Positions 9,237-17,204 of a DNA stretch of 64,000 bases are shown here, piece after piece. Source of the stretch: Polaromonas sp. GTDB taxonomy: Bacteria; Pseudomonadota; Gammaproteobacteria; Burkholderiales; Burkholderiaceae_C. The notes under the pieces are model-generated. The model was not told the origin of the DNA, searched no databases, and worked only from the letters and a program-made list of their open reading frames with translations. Made by a program: the position numbers and the translations under genes. The DNA is taken from positions 56,028-120,027 of the forward strand of contig JAURWY010000032.1 of assembly GCA_030654695.1 (NCBI GenBank). The letters run 5' to 3'. The stretch's first letter is position 1; each line of letters starts with the position of its first letter.

Positions 9237-10487
9237 TTAAAAGGAAAACGGGACTCGGATGTTCAGCGAAAGATCCGGCGTGTCTTGTGTCAGACCGGCA
9301 CTCACCGATAAGTTGAAGGTGGTGTCTTTGCTGTGGCGGTACGAATAGCCCATCAACAAACTGGCCAACTGGGTGCGCACCGAACCCGGCACCGCAACAC
9401 CGTTTTGCCGCGTACGGTCTACAGAATTGAGTTCAATACCAAGACTTAGCGAGGTCTTCTCGTTCAGCGCCAAGCCCAATCCAAAGTTCAATCCCAACAC
9501 CCCCCCCGGCTCGACGGTCCCAATAGACTCAAACTCGCCACTGAGAACTTGTCGGTTCAAATTGGTTCGTTTGAAACTGTGCGTGTAGCTGACCCCGCCG
9601 AAGAAAACCGCTGGGTCGGTTGGGAACAACCATGTCAGCCCGGGCTGCACCGAATAAAAACCAGACCCTGTTGGCAGCTCAAGCGGCAGCCCAGTGCCAT
9701 TGGTGGTTCCCACGCAGCGGGTCACGCAATCAGTGACCACTTCGAAAGGGTCTTTTCCCGTGCGCGATTTAAAACGCAAAGAGCCGATCAAGTAAGGCCA
9801 GCCCCCAGTGCCCTGATTCAACTGATAACGCGCTGCGATTTCGACATCACCAACGGCCTTACCGCTCGTGTTGAACACGCGGTCACTGTCACTGCCAGCA
9901 CCAAATTCTCGGCTAACGGTGGCGTCGTACCGGTACACGTAAGGCAACTTGGCTTCCAATTCCAGACGGTTGCTCAGACCATAGCGCAGGCTCAAGGCAC
10001 CCGTCAATGAATTGCGCTTGAGCTCGCGCACGTCGACCAAGCCAATGAGCAAAGAAGGGATGATCGTGTAGCCCACGAGAGCAACCCGGTTGCTGGACGA
10101 ATAGCTGTATTGCATCGACGGTTCAAGAACAAACTTACCTCGTCCCGTCAAAATACCTGGCTGCTCTGACACAACTGCAACCACCGGCGGTGCGACTGGC
10201 TCAGGCTCAACGCCGACCCTCACAGAGCGTGTAGCGTCATCCGCAGTGCTGGCAGATGAGGCTTCATTTTTGGGAGCCAATCTCTCTTGAAGTGTCTTGA
10301 TCTGAAGCGCTTGATCCGTCAATTGTTGTTGCAGCTTTTCAATCCTGACACCCAAACCGTCTGCATCCGAAGGCACGCCTTGCGCGTGAACAACAGAAGA
10401 AACGGCTAACAACGTTGAAACGCTTCCGAGCCATGCTAAGCGGTTCGTGCAAGCCCCTTGTCGTGCACTGAGTGTGTTGATTTTCAC
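9237..10487 (-). CDS. Outer-membrane beta-barrel with N-terminal coiled coil (FapF-like exporter candidate)
   Basis: About 416 residues starting at the GTG at 10487, which has an AGGGAG Shine-Dalgarno sequence (10494-10500) and gives MKINTLSARQG, then a Sec signal ending near SVVHAQG. A short coiled coil follows (IEKLQQQLTDQALQIKTLQ), then an acidic/Pro/Val linker, then alternating strands up to a C-terminal LNIRVPFSF, with a terminal Phe as expected for BAM substrates. This layout (signal, coiled coil, linker, barrel) is that of FapF, which secretes Fap amyloid subunits in Pseudomonas. The role is inferred from layout and from the C39 peptidase and low-complexity proteins next door; a generic porin-like DUF protein is the alternative. 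Confidence 0.7.
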   Translation of the reverse strand: MKINTLSARQGACTNRLAWLGSVSTLLAVSSVVHAQGVPSDADGLGVRIEKLQQQLTDQALQIKTLQERLAPKNEASSASTADDATRSVRVGVEPEPVAPPVVAVVSEQPGILTGRGKFVLEPSMQYSYSSSNRVALVGYTIIPSLLIGLVDVRELKRNSLTGALSLRYGLSNRLELEAKLPYVYRYDATVSREFGAGSDSDRVFNTSGKAVGDVEIAARYQLNQGTGGWPYLIGSLRFKSRTGKDPFEVVTDCVTRCVGTTNGTGLPLELPTGSGFYSVQPGLTWLFPTDPAVFFGGVSYTHSFKRTNLNRQVLSGEFESIGTVEPGGVLGLNFGLGLALNEKTSLSLGIELNSVDRTRQNGVAVPGSVRTQLASLLMGYSYRHSKDTTFNLSVSAGLTQDTPDLSLNIRVPFSF

Positions 10488-10582
10488 TGATATCTCCCTT
10501 GAATCAAACTTGAAGGCGCCTAGCATCCACGTTGCAACCTGTCTTCAGAAGAAGTTGTTTGCGGACTATTTTTGTCAGCAAA

Positions 10583-10597
10583 AGGCTCGCCGAGCCT
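10583..10597. repeat. Perfect inverted repeat, candidate activator site
   Basis: AGGCTCG-C-CGAGCCT, 7-bp arms and a 1-bp centre, about 290 bp upstream of the sigma-54 promoter. It could be an enhancer site for the local activator or a small hairpin; only the symmetry is seen. Confidence 0.4.
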
Positions 10598-10656
10598 ACT
10601 CTTCAAATGACTGCACGCACGGCTCTCCAAGGTTGCGCTGTATCAGACATGAGACG

Positions 10657-10692
10657 CACGGTCATGTCCTATTTTTTTCAATACATGCCGTG
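10657..10692. repeat. Interrupted inverted repeat with T-rich loop
   Basis: Arms CACGG-t-CATGT and ACATG-CCGTG pair over 10 bp with one unpaired T and a 15-nt loop containing a T run. It sits between the divergent barrel and Gly-rich genes. Could be a regulator-binding palindrome or an RNA hairpin in the leader of either transcript. Confidence 0.4.
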
Positions 10693-10777
10693 TGATGCAA
10701 CAGTCTTTATGTACTGCGCCAGCCGTTTTTCTGGCTCTGCCACGACGCTATCAATGTCACCGGCTTGAGACACCCGA

Positions 10778-10793
10778 TGTTGATTTGTGTTGA
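10778..10793. repeat. Paired TGTTGA direct repeats, one helical turn apart
   Basis: TGTTGA at 10778-10783 and again at 10788-10793, start-to-start 10 bp, about 90-100 bp upstream of the sigma-54 promoter. The spacing places both on one DNA face, as for an upstream activating site. Function not established. Confidence 0.3.
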
Positions 10794-10880
10794 CTGACGA
10801 GTAGCTTTTTTTTCGTTACGCGTCATCTTTTTTTATTTTTCCTGATTGGGCTTGGGTGCATGGCGGATGAGGCGATGGAC

Positions 10881-10896
10881 TGGCACCGATGTTGCT
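10881..10896 (+). promoter_or_regulatory. Sigma-54 (RpoN) promoter of the Gly-rich fibre gene
   Basis: TGGCAC (10881-10886), five bases, TTGCT (10892-10896): the -24 GG and -12 GC are exactly 10 bp apart, matching the RpoN consensus except for one of the less conserved positions. Transcription would start near 10906, leaving a leader of about 65 nt before the ATG at 10973. The sigma-54 activator encoded at 7874-9229 is the natural candidate to drive it. Confidence 0.82.
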
Positions 10897-10972
10897 AAAC
10901 GACCTGCGATTTGCGGAGACGCACATCAAATTTCTCGTTAGTTATTTAACTTCACCAACCTCAGGGGGTTCC

Positions 10973-12202
10973 ATGAAAAAGACTCTTATCGTTTCTGCTA
11001 TCAGCATGGCATTTGGACTCAGCAGTGCTGCATTTGCACAAGTCGCCAACGACCAGTTCACAGACAACGGCAGCACCAGCAGCAGCAGCTCTTCCACTGA
11101 CCAGAGCAGCCACACACTGACCGACAACAGTGTCACAACGAAAACGGACAACAGCATTAATACAAAGACAATAGACAGTAACAACACGAAAACATCTACA
11201 TCAACATCAACATCAACGTCAACATCTACAACTGACAACAGCGACATCAGCATGAACAAGGATTCAGGTGACGCCTTAGCCAAAGGATCGCGTTCGGCAG
11301 CCCTCAACAATGGCTCAACTGGAACATTCAGCGACGCGTTCAATCAAACGACCGCGACCGCCAGCAGCGTGCTCAACGGCACTGTGTCGGGCAACACCGT
11401 CACCAATATTGGCAATACAGCCTCTAACGCAGGCTCCACCAACGGCGGCAACGCCAAAGGTGGCCAAGGTGGTAAGGCCTATGGCGGAACGAGCACGGGC
11501 ACGGGCACGGGTGCCGAGGGCGCTGGCGGTGTTGGCGCTGTTGGCTCCAGCGGCGGTAGCGCCTCTAATGGGGCTATTGCCAATGGCAGTGCCACCAATG
11601 GCAGCGCTTACGCAGCTAAGGGTGGAACCGGCACGGGTGGAGCAGCTGGTGGCGACAACCTTGGCAGCATGGCCACAGCCACCGGTGCGGCTGGCGGTAA
11701 AACCGGTAGCGCTGCAGCCACTTCATCGTCAGCAGGCGATGGCAGCAGTTCTGTCGCCACTGGCGGCACCAGCGGTGCAGGCGGCGCGGGTGGCGCAGGC
11801 ACTGGTTCCACCAGCGAAGGCACCAGCACACGTACAGCAGGCACCGGGACTGGCGGTGCCGGGGGTGCAGCCAGTAACGGCAGTGCAACCAATGGCAGCG
11901 CCACGAACGGCAACAACACCGCAGGCAATGGCGGCGCTGGTGGTAGCGGCACCGGTGGCACCGGTGGCGCGGGCAACGGCGGAACCAATACCGCGGCTGG
12001 TGGCACCGGTGGTTTAGGCCAAGGCGGCACGGGCGGTGCTGGCGGAACCATCAACGTCAGCTCTGGCGCCTTCAGCATGGCCAACACGATGTCCAGCGTG
12101 GGGCAATCGGCTGCCGGCATCATGCTCGCCAACCAAAACAGCGGCATCTCCACACTGGTGCAGCAAAGCGTGAACGTTCAAGCCAATATGCGCGGTCTGT
12201 AA
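10973..12202 (+). CDS. Gly/Ser/Thr-rich secreted fibre-like protein
   Basis: 409 residues from the ATG at 10973, preceded by AGGGGG (10963-10968). A clear Sec signal (MKKTLIVSAISMAFGLSS up to AFAQ) is followed by a Ser/Thr/Asn-rich stretch with a Ser-Thr repeat, then about 230 residues dominated by Gly, Ala, Ser, Thr and Asn with recurring SATNGSA and GGTGGAG units. The C-terminal 45 residues are less biased and end in QNSGISTLVQQSVNVQANM, a pattern seen at the ends of secreted amyloid or adhesin-like proteins. No Cys. It is probably exported to the surface as a matrix or fibre subunit (inference). It has its own sigma-54 promoter and leads the run of small secreted proteins downstream. Confidence 0.8.
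   Translation: MKKTLIVSAISMAFGLSSAAFAQVANDQFTDNGSTSSSSSSTDQSSHTLTDNSVTTKTDNSINTKTIDSNNTKTSTSTSTSTSTSTTDNSDISMNKDSGDALAKGSRSAALNNGSTGTFSDAFNQTTATASSVLNGTVSGNTVTNIGNTASNAGSTNGGNAKGGQGGKAYGGTSTGTGTGAEGAGGVGAVGSSGGSASNGAIANGSATNGSAYAAKGGTGTGGAAGGDNLGSMATATGAAGGKTGSAAATSSSAGDGSSSVATGGTSGAGGAGGAGTGSTSEGTSTRTAGTGTGGAGGAASNGSATNGSATNGNNTAGNGGAGGSGTGGTGGAGNGGTNTAAGGTGGLGQGGTGGAGGTINVSSGAFSMANTMSSVGQSAAGIMLANQNSGISTLVQQSVNVQANMRGL
11192..11227 (+). repeat. In-frame hexanucleotide microsatellite (ACATCW)n
   Basis: Six tandem hexamers of the form ACATCA/ACATCT (one reads ACGTCA) inside the Gly-rich gene, coding for an alternating Ser-Thr tract. Because the unit is 6 bp, slippage would change protein length without breaking the frame. 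Confidence 0.85.
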
Positions 12203-12271
12203 GTCACAGTCGGCACGGGCTGGGCCGCCAGTGCGGGGCCTGTGCCGACATTTTCAACACCAAGGAAAAAC

Positions 12272-12613
12272 ATGAAAACACACACCATGATCTGGCTTGT
12301 CTGCGCAACATGCTTCAGCAGCTTATCGGCCCAAGTCAATGCTCAACCAACCGAAGCGCGACAGATCGATTTCATGCAACCGGTCTCAAGCACCACACTG
12401 GCCAATTACCGCGGCGGTGCCAGCATCACCAACAGCGAGATGACCCTGTCTGGCCTGACCTCGGGCAATACCGCTGTGAATGTGGTCACCGGGACCAACA
12501 CGATCGGCTTGGGCGCATTTTCAAACATGAGCGGACTGCCCTTGGTGGTTCAAAATTCAGGTGCCAATGTATTGATACAAAACGCCGTGATTTTGAACTT
12601 ACAGATGAACTGA
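12272..12613 (+). CDS. Small secreted protein with double-glycine-like motif (GG protein 1)
   Basis: 113 residues from the ATG at 12272 with AAGGAAA upstream (12263-12268). Signal peptide to about residue 24 (NAQ). Residues 38-49 read VSSTTLANYRGG, the same V-S-x3-L-x3-R-G-G pattern as in the protein encoded at 13333. The remainder is rich in Asn, Thr, Ser and Val with NTIGLGAFSNMSG and VVQNSGANVLIQNAVI, suggestive of beta-structure. It lies 69 bp after the Gly-rich gene and 15 bp before the C39 peptidase. Proposed role: exported fibre component or nucleator trimmed after Gly49 by the C39 enzyme (inference). Confidence 0.75.
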   Translation: MKTHTMIWLVCATCFSSLSAQVNAQPTEARQIDFMQPVSSTTLANYRGGASITNSEMTLSGLTSGNTAVNVVTGTNTIGLGAFSNMSGLPLVVQNSGANVLIQNAVILNLQMN

Positions 12614-12628
12614 GTGGAGTGCAGCGGC

Positions 12629-13333
12629 ATGTTTAATTTCAAGCTTATCGAGTTGGGTTCAGCAGCGATCGTGGCCACAGCTTGCTTCACTGCAACGACA
12701 GCCAAGGCACAACACAACCAAATTTCGTCCTTGGTAGGAGGCGATGTTATTTTGCCGGTGAGCAGTATCAGGGAGTCGCGCCTGAGCGGCACGCTCCTGC
12801 AGAAATATGACTTCAGTTGCGGCTCAGCGGCGGTCGCCACGCTGCTGACACACCACTATGGTTACCCCGTCACAGAAAGTGCAATTTTCGAGAGCATGTA
12901 CAGCCAAGGCGATCAAAATAAAATCAAACGCGAAGGGTTTTCATTGCTCGACTTAAAGCGTGGTCTCGCAGCGCACGGTTTTGAAGCCGATGGTTTTGTG
13001 CAGCCATTGGAAAAACTGGCACAAGCGCGCCTTCCGGCCATCGTCCTCATCAACGAAAACGGTTATATGCATTTCGTGGTGCTCAAAGGGCTGAAGGATC
13101 AACGGGTTTTGATTGGGGATCCGGCCAACGGCACACGAGCCATATCCCGCAGCGCGTTCAACGCCATCTGGCCCAGCGGCCTGCTTTTGGTCGTTCACAA
13201 CCGCGTCAAGTCAGCCCGCTTCAACTTGGCCTCTGACTGGCGCGCAGCTCCGCAAGCCTTGCTGGCAGATGGTGTCCATCGGGGCAGTCTCACCAACGTG
13301 ACACTGCCCAAAAATGGCCCAGGAGATTTTTGA
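12629..13333 (+). CDS. Periplasmic C39-family cysteine peptidase (FapD-like)
   Basis: 234 residues from the ATG at 12629, which has GGAG at 12616-12619; a GTG at 12614 is a less likely start. N-terminal signal sequence to about residue 27. The C39 catalytic set is complete: Gln58 (oxyanion), Cys64 in FSCGSAAVATLL, His148 in MHFVVL and Asp164 in IGDPANG. Unlike bacteriocin exporters it has no ABC domains, so it should act as a free periplasmic protease, like FapD of the Fap amyloid system. Substrates are probably the two flanking GG proteins. Its stop overlaps the next gene's start (TGATG). Confidence 0.87.
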   Translation: MFNFKLIELGSAAIVATACFTATTAKAQHNQISSLVGGDVILPVSSIRESRLSGTLLQKYDFSCGSAAVATLLTHHYGYPVTESAIFESMYSQGDQNKIKREGFSLLDLKRGLAAHGFEADGFVQPLEKLAQARLPAIVLINENGYMHFVVLKGLKDQRVLIGDPANGTRAISRSAFNAIWPSGLLLVVHNRVKSARFNLASDWRAAPQALLADGVHRGSLTNVTLPKNGPGDF

Positions 13334-13857
13334 TGTTCAAACATAGCCGAACCCGGTACCTGATCGGTTTGTATGCGCTGCTCATCGGCACCGCCAGCTT
13401 GGCGCAAGCTGAAGCATCCCTTGAAAAAGCTGAAGAGCACGCATGGTTAACCGTCAGCAACAAGAGCTTGGACAAGATGCGCGGCGGTTTTGACTTGGGC
13501 CTTGGCATGATGGTGTCCTTCGGCATCACCAGAACGACGTACATCAATCAGGAGCTCGTCACCACCCTCACCCTGCAATTAGGAGACCTCAGCAAACTGA
13601 ACGCACAGCAGGCGCAACGCCTCAGTCAGCAAATAAACATGCAACCGCAAGTCATTCAAAACGGTGCGGGCAATGTGGTTGAGTCAGGTGTTACGAACCT
13701 ACCGCAGGGAACTTACGTGCAAAACACCCTCAACAATCAAGTGCTGCGCAGTCAGACAGTGATAGACATCGCGACCAATGGACTTGGCATTTTGAAAAAT
13801 AACAATTTTCAAAGCATGATGCAAGAAGCCATCACCAATGCACTGGGTCGGCGATAA
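13333..13857 (+). CDS. Small secreted protein with double-glycine-like motif (GG protein 2)
   Basis: 174 residues from the ATG at 13333, overlapping the C39 stop codon by one base, with AGGAG at 13321. Hydrophobic signal (residues 8-26, ending LAQAEA). Residues 41-52 read VSNKSLDKMRGG, followed by FDLGLGMMVSFGI. The rest contains a Gln-rich helix (QQAQRLSQQI), then QVIQNGAGNVVESG and NTLNNQVLRSQTVID, matching the QN-x-G-x-N flavour of GG protein 1. Translational coupling to the peptidase supports a protease-substrate pair. Exact fold and final location are unknown. Confidence 0.75.
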   Translation: MFKHSRTRYLIGLYALLIGTASLAQAEASLEKAEEHAWLTVSNKSLDKMRGGFDLGLGMMVSFGITRTTYINQELVTTLTLQLGDLSKLNAQQAQRLSQQINMQPQVIQNGAGNVVESGVTNLPQGTYVQNTLNNQVLRSQTVIDIATNGLGILKNNNFQSMMQEAITNALGRR

Positions 13858-13887
13858 CCCTCAACATCATCCCTGAAGCTGAAACCG

Positions 13888-14793
13888 TTAATGGCCGGTG
13901 ACCATCGGCAGCAAGGTGCGGACGATCTGAATCACCGCCGGCCCCATGATGACCATGATGATTGACGGGAAGATAAACAGCACCAGCGGTATCAGCATCA
14001 GGGTGGGCACCTTGGCGGCCCGCTCTTCAGCCCGAGTCTGCCGCTTGTGGCGCAGCTCATCTGAAAAAACCCGCAACGAATCCCCTATGCTGGTGCCGAA
14101 TTTGTCGGCTTGTGTCAGCATCACGGCAAAGGTGTCGAGCTCCTCCACACCGGTGCGGCGGACCAAATTTTTGAGCGCTTTTTCACGCGTACCGCCAGCG
14201 CGAACTTCCAAAATAGTCAGATGCAACTCTTCGGCCAAGGCCATGCTTTTGATCTTGATTTCACCCGCCACCCGAGCCAGCCCGGCGTCCAGCCCCAAGC
14301 CAGCTTCAACACACACCAGCATCAAATCAACCGCATCCGGAAAGTTCTCAAAAATCTCGCGCTGCCGCACGCGAACCAACCACCCCAAAATAACGTTGGG
14401 CACATAGCAGCCCAGCAGCGCAGCCACGGCCACATGAAACAGCAGCGTCATACCCGTGGCTTGTAGCCAGACGCTGGACAGCACAAAAGCCGGCAAAGCC
14501 AAGACCACAGGCAGCACCGTCTTGGCCGCAAAATAAACCAATCTGGCATGTTCACTGCGGATGCCCGCATTGAAAAATCGGACACGCAGAGTCGACGAAT
14601 CCCAGTCCCCTGGTGGCGACGACAAATTGGCCAATGGCCCGGCCAGCTTGACCATGGTTTGGTGCCACTGCGCATTCGAAAGGTCCGCATTCAGCGCCTG
14701 CAGCCGCTGTTCGGTTCGCGTTGGCTGCAGCCAAAGAATCAGACCGGCCAGCGACAGGGTGACCGCTAAAAACACAAGAATGGAAAGCAACAT
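13888..14793 (-). CDS. tadC: Tad pilus inner-membrane platform protein TadC
   Basis: 301 residues with a type II secretion F (GspF) domain: DAVDLMLVCVEAGLGLDAGL and a conserved FAVMLTQADKFGTSIGDSLR segment, plus transmembrane helices near the N-terminus (two), centre (about 95-135) and C-terminus (IPLVLFIFPSIIMVIMGPAV). TadC pairs with TadB to form the inner-membrane platform on which the TadA ATPase works. It is the last gene of the main Tad operon, 9 bp after tadB, and ends tail-to-tail with GG protein 2, 30 bp away, with no clear terminator between them. Confidence 0.94.
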   Translation of the reverse strand: MLLSILVFLAVTLSLAGLILWLQPTRTEQRLQALNADLSNAQWHQTMVKLAGPLANLSSPPGDWDSSTLRVRFFNAGIRSEHARLVYFAAKTVLPVVLALPAFVLSSVWLQATGMTLLFHVAVAALLGCYVPNVILGWLVRVRQREIFENFPDAVDLMLVCVEAGLGLDAGLARVAGEIKIKSMALAEELHLTILEVRAGGTREKALKNLVRRTGVEELDTFAVMLTQADKFGTSIGDSLRVFSDELRHKRQTRAEERAAKVPTLMLIPLVLFIFPSIIMVIMGPAVIQIVRTLLPMVTGH

Positions 14794-14802
14794 GATGGTC
14801 CT

Positions 14803-15795
14803 TTAAATGCGAATCCGGATGATTTTCTGCATCACCACGACACCCACCACCGTCATCGTGAGCAGGTACTGGAGCATCACCACGCCCATCGGATCAGTCC
14901 ACAAAGGCGCCATGAAGTCCGGGTTGAAAGCGTTCATCAGGGCCGCCAGTGCGAACGGCATGAGCGTCAGAATCCAAGCCGACAATCGACCATCCGCCGA
15001 CATCACTTTGACCTTGCTGCGCAGCTTCAGACGTTCACGTACCAAGCGGCTTAGATTACCCAGCACTTCCGTCAGGTTGCCGCCCGACTCACGCTGAATC
15101 AGCACCGCCACCACGAAGTAGCGCAAGTCGGTCAGCGGCACGCGCGCCGTCAGATTCGTCAGGGCTTGCTCGACGGCCACCCCAAAGTTGACTTCATCGT
15201 GCACGGTGCTGAACTCAGAGGCTACGGGATCAGACATTTCCTCCCCGACCATCTGCAAGGCCGATGCAAAGGAATGTCCTGCACGCAAGGCGCGCAGCAT
15301 CAGGTCCAGCGCTTCTGGCAATTGAGCTTCAAAGCGTGCCAAGCGCCGCTGCCGCCGGAAGGACACATACAGCCATGGCAACAGCCCCACCGCCACACCA
15401 GCAGCCGCGGCCAGCGCCGTACTGAGCAGCAGCCAGCGGCCCAGCACGAGGCCCGCGATCAGCCCCAACAGCGCACTGGACTGCAACAGTTTGGAGACCG
15501 TCCAATTCAGCCCCGACTGCACAATAAAAGCATCCAGTAGAAGTGCCCGCGGCATGCGCAGCAACAACTGCTCCAGCCTCGGCACCTGGCTCAGCAGCCG
15601 TTCCTTCAGCAGCTGCGACTGCGCGCTGTCGTCGCCCGCAGCAGACAGTGCCTGCAAGCGTTTTTCAATCTTCCGCACCCCCGGCCCTTTGTATGACTGC
15701 CAGATCTGCCAGCCAGCAAGGATCAGCAGCAGCAATGACGCCAAGGCCAGCGCCAGAATGATCAGAAAAGAATAATTGCCCATCGCTTGGAACAT
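14803..15795 (-). CDS. tadB: Tad pilus inner-membrane platform protein TadB
   Basis: 330 residues. N-terminal helix (SFLIILALALASLLLLILAG), two central helices (about 115-150), the GspF domain with EALDLMLRALRAGHSFASAL and RESGGNLTEVLGNLSRLVRERL, and a C-terminal pair of helices. The partner of TadC and TadA in pilin extrusion. A second in-frame ATG lies at 15783. The tadA gene is 24 bp upstream, fitting one operon. Confidence 0.94.
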   Translation of the reverse strand: MFQAMGNYSFLIILALALASLLLLILAGWQIWQSYKGPGVRKIEKRLQALSAAGDDSAQSQLLKERLLSQVPRLEQLLLRMPRALLLDAFIVQSGLNWTVSKLLQSSALLGLIAGLVLGRWLLLSTALAAAAGVAVGLLPWLYVSFRRQRRLARFEAQLPEALDLMLRALRAGHSFASALQMVGEEMSDPVASEFSTVHDEVNFGVAVEQALTNLTARVPLTDLRYFVVAVLIQRESGGNLTEVLGNLSRLVRERLKLRSKVKVMSADGRLSAWILTLMPFALAALMNAFNPDFMAPLWTDPMGVVMLQYLLTMTVVGVVVMQKIIRIRI

Positions 15796-15819
15796 GGCGG
15801 TACCTCTGCTGTTAGATGC

Positions 15820-17202
15820 TTATTGATATTGGCGGGTCGGGTCAAACATCTCGTCGGACAGCGTCACGCCAAAGGCATGCAGCCGGTCCATGAACTTGGG
15901 CCGCACGCCCGAGGCTTGAAAGTAACCTTCAACGTCACCCGAGGTGCCAACCCCAGTTTGCTTGAAGGCAAAAATCTCCTGCATGGAGATGACCTCGCCT
16001 TCCATGCCGGTGATCTCTTGGATGCTGGTGATCTTGCGTTTGCCGTCAATCAAGCGCAGGCTTTGCACCACCACCGTGATGGCCGAGGCAATCTGCTGGC
16101 GCGCCGCGCGGTTGGGCAAATTCAGGTTGGCCATGCCAATCATGTTTTCCAGCCTGGCCAAGGCATCGCGCGGCGTGTTGGCGTGAATGGTGGTGAGCGA
16201 GCCCTCGTGCCCAGTGTTCATGGCTTGCAGCATGTCAACCGCTTCGGCGCCGCGCACCTCGCCAATCACAATTCGATCTGGCCGCATGCGCAACGCATTG
16301 CGCACCAGTGCACGTTGCGACACTTCGCCTGTGCCTTCGGTGTTGGCCGGGCGGGTTTCCATGCGCACCACATGCGGCTGCTGCAATTGCAACTCGGCCG
16401 CGTCTTCAATGGTGACAACCCGTTCCGTGACCGGAATGTAGCCCGAGAGAATGTTCAGCAAGGTGGTCTTGCCAGAGCCCGTGCCGCCCGAGATGATCAT
16501 GTTCACCTTGGCCTTGGCCAAGCCTTCGAGCATCAGCGCCATGTCGGGCGTCAGGCTTTTGAAGCCGCTATCGATCAGGTTGTGCATCTTCAGCGGCACG
16601 TGCGCAAAGCGGCGGATCGACATCATCGGCCCGTCCAGTGCCACCGGCGGAATCACCGCGTTGACACGCGAGCCGTCGGGCAACCGCGCATCGACCATCG
16701 GGCTCGACTCGTCAATCCGCCGGCCGACCAAGGAGACTATTTTGTCGATGATGCGCAGCAGGTGCTTTTCGTCGGTGAAGGTCACGTTGGTCAGTTCCAA
16801 CCGCCCCTTGCGTTCAACGTAGATTTGCTGGTACGAATTGACCAGAATATCCGACACCGTCGGGTCCGCCATCAACAACTCCAGCGGGCCAAAACCCAGC
16901 ATCTCGTGTTGGATGTCGCGTATCAGCGAACGCCGCTCTAGGTCGTTGATGGCGCTCTGGTCTTCGCTCAACAAACGTTCAACCATGCTGCTGATTTCTT
17001 GCCGCAAAACGTCTGGCGGCAAAGTCTCCAACACACTCAAGTCAAACTTATCCAGCAGCTTCAGGTGCATGCGCTCTTTGAGCAACTTGTACGCATCCGT
17101 GGCCACCGGGCTTGGCTGCGGCTGCGCCACCACCGACATCAACGGCATCACCGGAATCTGCGGGACCGACTCCACCGCCCTGAGTGTTTCGCGCAATGAC
17201 AT
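15820..17202 (-). CDS. tadA: Tad pilus assembly/secretion ATPase TadA (CpaF)
   Basis: 460 residues. The N-terminal domain contains [20 protein letters not shown] and [20 protein letters not shown], typical of CpaF/VirB11 ATPases. The RecA-like core has Walker [14 protein letters not shown] (about 237-248), the Asp box and Walker [21 protein letters not shown], and His box [18 protein letters not shown]. It hydrolyses ATP on the cytoplasmic face as a hexamer to drive Flp pilin polymerisation through TadB/TadC. Only 2 bp separate it from tadZ. Confidence 0.96.
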   Translation of the reverse strand: MSLRETLRAVESVPQIPVMPLMSVVAQPQPSPVATDAYKLLKERMHLKLLDKFDLSVLETLPPDVLRQEISSMVERLLSEDQSAINDLERRSLIRDIQHEMLGFGPLELLMADPTVSDILVNSYQQIYVERKGRLELTNVTFTDEKHLLRIIDKIVSLVGRRIDESSPMVDARLPDGSRVNAVIPPVALDGPMMSIRRFAHVPLKMHNLIDSGFKSLTPDMALMLEGLAKAKVNMIISGGTGSGKTTLLNILSGYIPVTERVVTIEDAAELQLQQPHVVRMETRPANTEGTGEVSQRALVRNALRMRPDRIVIGEVRGAEAVDMLQAMNTGHEGSLTTIHANTPRDALARLENMIGMANLNLPNRAARQQIASAITVVVQSLRLIDGKRKITSIQEITGMEGEVISMQEIFAFKQTGVGTSGDVEGYFQASGVRPKFMDRLHAFGVTLSDEMFDPTRQYQ

Positions 17203-17204
17203 CG

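Larger units (their letters stand above)
10488..10972. other. 485-bp divergent control region between barrel gene and Gly-rich gene
   Basis: No gene is supported here. The region holds a sigma-54 promoter at 10881-10896 reading right, a perfect 7+7 inverted repeat at 10583-10597, an interrupted 10+10 inverted repeat at 10657-10692, paired TGTTGA repeats at 10778 and 10788, and T-rich runs at 10805-10845. Its length and content fit an enhancer-plus-promoter region for a bacterial enhancer-binding protein. Confidence 0.6.

Noticed and set aside
11430..12060. Gly-rich repeats considered as a CRISPR or DNA tandem array
   Set aside because: The periodicity is at protein level (Gly/Ala/Ser/Thr codons), repeats are degenerate and in frame, with no spacers.
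11608..12153. Pro-rich minus-strand frame opposite the Gly-rich gene
   Set aside because: Gly/Ala codons read in reverse give Pro/Val/Ala repeats; no start signal or homology-like features.
15787..16941. 384-codon plus-strand open frame opposite tadA
   Set aside because: Shadow of a complete TadA ATPase with all motifs intact on the other strand.
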